From Alphaproteobacteria bacterium (GTDB taxonomy: Bacteria; Pseudomonadota; Alphaproteobacteria; Acetobacterales; Acetobacteraceae): a stretch of DNA of 64,000 nt. The position numbers and the translations under genes are program-made. Positions 61,753 to 64,000 of this stretch are shown piece by piece (the first letter of the stretch is position 1; each line of letters starts with the position of its first letter). A model generated the notes under the pieces. That model searched no databases, was not told the DNA's origin, and was given only the letters and a program-made list of their open reading frames with translations. The DNA lies in NCBI GenBank assembly GCA_020850755.1, contig JADZEB010000027.1, positions 79,153-143,152 on the forward strand. The letters are read 5' to 3'.

Positions 61753-62489
61753 GGCAGCCCGAGCCCGTCGACCAGGATCAGCTTCGCCGCGAGCCCGATC
61801 AGCACCGCCTGGAAGGCCAAGCGGAACAGCCGCTCGTCCAGCCGGTCGAGCACGTGCCGGCCGATGACATTGCCGAACAGGCCCGCCACCGCCATCGCGG
61901 CGAGCAGCGGCGCGTGCCGGCCAAGCGCGGCACCGGCGAGCGTGAAGCCCACCAGCTTGACCAGGTTGCCGGCCACCCCGAACAGGCCGAGCGTGCCGAC
62001 GATCTGCTCCTTGCGCAGATCCTTGCGCACCATGAAGGCGCCCAGCACCGGCCCGATCACGCCCACGATCATGTTGAGCGCGCCGGTGACGAAACCCAAG
62101 GGCACGAAGCCCCAGATCGGCATGTCGCGCTCGCGCATCCGGCGCAGGCGTTGCAGCGCCAGCGTCAGCAGGATCATGCCGCCGATCAGGGTGCGCACCA
62201 CCGCCTCGGGCAGGAGGTGGAACAGCCAGAGCCCGAGCGCCGAGCCCGCCGGCAGTGGTGCGGTGAAGCGCCAGACGATCGGCCAGGCGAGGTGGCGGCG
62301 CAGGAGCCAAGTGCGGGCGATGTTGGAGACCATCTGCACCACGCCATGCGCCGGGATCGCCTCGGCCGGCGGCATGTGCAGCAGCATCAGCGCGAGCAGG
62401 AAGGTGCCCCCGCCCGCGCCCACCACGGCCGTCAGCGCGGAGGAAAGCACCGTCGCCGCGACCAGGATGGCGATGTCGAACGGGGTCAT
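61749..62489 (-). CDS. TauE/SafE-family anion exporter
   Basis: A 246-residue membrane protein of the sulfite exporter TauE/SafE family, with about eight hydrophobic segments. The two internal repeats share the GAGGGTFLLALMLLHMPPAEA and LIGLAAKLILVDGLGLP type ends; GFVTGALNMIVGVIGPVLGA is the conserved middle loop. It probably exports a sulfur-containing or other organic anion. Its stop TAG is shared with the CTAG end of repeat copy C. It is unlinked to other sulfur genes here. Confidence 0.9.
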   Translation of the reverse strand: MTPFDIAILVAATVLSSALTAVVGAGGGTFLLALMLLHMPPAEAIPAHGVVQMVSNIARTWLLRRHLAWPIVWRFTAPLPAGSALGLWLFHLLPEAVVRTLIGGMILLTLALQRLRRMRERDMPIWGFVPLGFVTGALNMIVGVIGPVLGAFMVRKDLRKEQIVGTLGLFGVAGNLVKLVGFTLAGAALGRHAPLLAAMAVAGLFGNVIGRHVLDRLDERLFRLAFQAVLIGLAAKLILVDGLGLP

Positions 62490-62662
62490 GGGGCGGGCGG
62501 GACGGGCTCGGCGCGGCGTGGGCAGGCGGATGGCGCCGCCACGATAGGCCCTCGGTCGCGCCGGGGCGAGAGCGGGCGCGCCTGCCGGGCGCGCTCACCT
62601 GGCACGCTCGCCGCACTGCATGGTTGACCCGCGCGCCCATCGCGGGAAATATCCGCCCCGCT

Positions 62663-62748
62663 GCCCCCGTGGCGAAACGGTAGACGCGGCAGACTCAAAA
62701 TCTGCTGCCCGCAAGGGCGTGTTGGTTCAAGTCCGACCGGGGGCACCA
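62663..62748 (+). tRNA. tRNA-Leu (anticodon CAA)
   Basis: An 86-nt class II tRNA. The acceptor stem is GCCCCCG/CGGGGGC and the anticodon arm GCAGA-CTCAAAA-TCTGC gives anticodon CAA, reading TTG. A long variable arm (TGCCCGCAAGGGCG) and T-loop GTTCAAGTC are present. CCA is encoded. It marks a shift to less GC-rich DNA downstream and is a possible integration site. Confidence 0.97.
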
Positions 62749-62986
62749 TTGCGCTGGCACGAGGCCAGCTGCCGGCGCGCGTCCGGCACATCATCGCCGG
62801 CGGCCGCGCGGGACCGTGGAGCAAACGGAATATTGTTGCCTTGCTCCCTCCCTTCGCGAGTCCTCTCTTCATCCGGATCGATTTGCTGCGACATAATGCG
62901 TCGATCGGGCTGGAACCAATCGGCCCTTACGGGCGTTTGAGTGCTGATTCAAAAGGGATCGACCCTATCCGCCGCAGGAGGCCTCC

Positions 62987-63631
62987 ATGGCTTGGTTCAC
63001 CCGCTTCACCCGTTTCGGCGATGCGCATCTCGTTTACGGGCAGGAAGCCAACATGTCATGCGGCATAGCCAGCGTGATGATGTGCATCTTCAAGGTCAAC
63101 AAGCTGAAGCCGGGCCACACCGCCGTCACGATCGAGAAGCAGATCTACAAGGAGTACGAGGCGGCGATCGGCAGCGCCTACAAGCCCGAGGAGGTCGGCA
63201 CCTTCCCGCAGCACCTTGCCACCATCCTGAACAAGTTCACCAAGGGCGACGGCAGCTGGAAGTGGCACAAGCTGGCGCCGGAGGAGGTGTCGGGCCGGGT
63301 GATCAGCCGCGTCGGGGTGACCTCGGGGCTTGGTCCCACCATCGACGTCAAGCCGATGATCCTGGGCGTGGACTGGGATCTCGGCGGCGCGCACTGGGTG
63401 GTGGTGGACACGGTCCGCGAGATGCTCGGCAGCAACTACGCCACGATCTGCGATCCGTGGGACGCGAACGTGCATCTCCAGAAGATCAAGAGGGGCAGCC
63501 CGTTCGTCTATCACGCCGGCGAGGGTGGCTTCTCGATGAACTTCGGCGGCAAGACCAAGGGCGATGCCTCGCCCTACGACAACACCTCGCGCGGCATGGT
63601 CAAGACCTGGGGCATGATCTACCGCAGCTAG
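62987..63631 (+). CDS. Papain-like/C39-like cysteine peptidase-fold protein
   Basis: A 214-residue protein with a probable papain-like catalytic set. Cys25 is in QEANMSCGIASVMM with Gln19 or Asn22 for the oxyanion, His136 is in LGGAHWVVVDTV, and Asp156 is in ATICDPWDANVH. This order and the CGIAS and GAHWVVV motifs match C39-like/AvrRpt2-like peptidases. There is no signal peptide or membrane segment and no ABC transporter beside it. The C-terminal 45 residues (GGFSMNFGGKTKGDASPYDN) are unassigned. AGGAGG precedes the ATG. Codon usage is less extreme (more Lys and Ile) than in neighbouring genes, compatible with transfer. Confidence 0.7.
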   Translation: MAWFTRFTRFGDAHLVYGQEANMSCGIASVMMCIFKVNKLKPGHTAVTIEKQIYKEYEAAIGSAYKPEEVGTFPQHLATILNKFTKGDGSWKWHKLAPEEVSGRVISRVGVTSGLGPTIDVKPMILGVDWDLGGAHWVVVDTVREMLGSNYATICDPWDANVHLQKIKRGSPFVYHAGEGGFSMNFGGKTKGDASPYDNTSRGMVKTWGMIYRS

Positions 63632-63873
63632 GCAGGCCACGCGCGGCATCAGGCGGCCGAACGAGCACCGCGCCCGAGCCGCAGCGCAGCCTCGACCCGT
63701 TCCTTCCGTTCAAGACAAGACCCCGGGCGCCCGCCGCGCCATGCCAGCGGCCCATGGCCCCTTGGGCACGCGCGGGCCCCGCCGGCCAGGCGCGGCGTGT
63801 GCCTGCCGCCGGCGCGGGCGCCTCGCATGGAGGGCGGCGCGCGCATGCCGGCCGATGCGCGCGTCCACAGGCA

Positions 63874-64000
63874 CTACAGCGTGAAGTTGCCGGCCGCGAG
63901 CGCGCCCGTGCCGGTCAGTCGGAGTGCGAAGTCGGCGGCGGCATCGCCGTTGACATCGGCCTCGATCAGGCGCTCGGTGCCGCCGACCACCGACCAGCGC
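63874..64000 (-). CDS. C-terminus of an RTX/serralysin-type secreted protein (5' part beyond window)
   Basis: Reading leftward from the window edge, 41 codons end at a TAG (63874-63876). They encode WSVVGGTERLIEADVNGD, then AAADFALRLTGTGALAAGNF and finally TL. The pattern DVNGDxxADFxxxLTG followed by a hydrophobic NFTL-type end is the C-terminal secretion region of peptidase M10/serralysin and other RTX proteins exported by type I systems. The catalytic or repeat part lies to the right of the window, so the function is open. Confidence 0.75.
   Translation of the reverse strand, partial: RWSVVGGTERLIEADVNGDAAADFALRLTGTGALAAGNFTL

Noticed and set aside
63649..63846. A 65-codon minus-strand frame between the papain-like gene and the RTX gene
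   Set aside because: Arg/Gly/Ala-rich, without a ribosome site or recognisable feature; the 242-bp gap is better treated as non-coding.
62663..64000. Duplicated tRNA-Leu 3' end as an attachment site
   Set aside because: No second copy of the tRNA 3' end was found between the tRNA and the right edge; an island boundary therefore remains unproven.

Overview
The window is very GC-rich coding DNA with strong G/C preference at third codon positions. An alphaproteobacterium is indicated by Coq7, a DUF2842 protein, the short alphaproteobacterial type of Psd, many Bug/TctC-type receptors, a cytochrome c' and tRNAs with encoded CCA. A Rhodospirillales/Acetobacterales (Roseomonas-like) relative would fit, but this placement is an inference from gene content. 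Nearly all of the window is coding. No prophage, complete insertion sequence, CRISPR array or rRNA was found.

Layout. Positions 1-4534 (minus): a translationally coupled operon with a creatinase-fold hydrolase, an opine-type dehydrogenase and a dipeptide-type ABC importer whose ATPase runs off the left edge. 4650-6140: a DASS dicarboxylate carrier. 6322-10979: a tctB-tctA pair and alpha/beta hydrolase facing a Bug receptor and an SDR. 11147-20250: scavenging and housekeeping enzymes (TTC38-like protein, TetR, amine oxidase, CBS protein, dienelactone hydrolase, gamma-glutamyltransferase-like enzyme, secreted toroid protein). 20370-24155: FkbM methyltransferase and three CoA-transferase genes. 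24174-29478: psd-pssA, a LysM envelope protein and a membrane protein. 29669-32887: cytochrome b561, cytochrome c', a LOG-family protein, tRNA-Pro and an SRAP protein. 33091-37554: a large FG-GAP protein and an amidase with an AtzG-like partner. 37671-42041: ugpBAEC. 42316-45835: DUF2842, apt, a degenerate HAD protein, phoB and phoU. 46185-56673: a tricarboxylate-type catabolic locus with two flavoprotein dehydrogenases, an isocitrate/isopropylmalate-type dehydrogenase, a PrpF-type isomerase, two Bug receptors and a TctA-TctB fusion. 56773-62489: tRNA modification, redox and small enzymes (gluQ, dsbB, coq7, GST, TauE). 62663-64000: tRNA-Leu, a papain-like/C39-like protein and the C-terminus of an RTX-type secreted protein.

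The common theme is uptake and catabolism of organic acids, amino-acid derivatives and glycerol phosphates. There are two TTT-type transport systems plus an unpaired receptor, two ABC importers, a DASS carrier, CoA-transferases and several dehydrogenases and hydrolases.

The most unusual feature is non-coding. A 130-bp element built of two long hairpins occurs three times (30460-30589, 42190-42319 inverted, 61623-61752). It is bounded by CTAG, except that one end has drifted to CTGG. At every copy a terminal CTAG supplies the TAG stop codon of the neighbouring minus-strand gene. This looks like a CTAG-targeted, non-autonomous palindromic mobile element that lands on stop codons.
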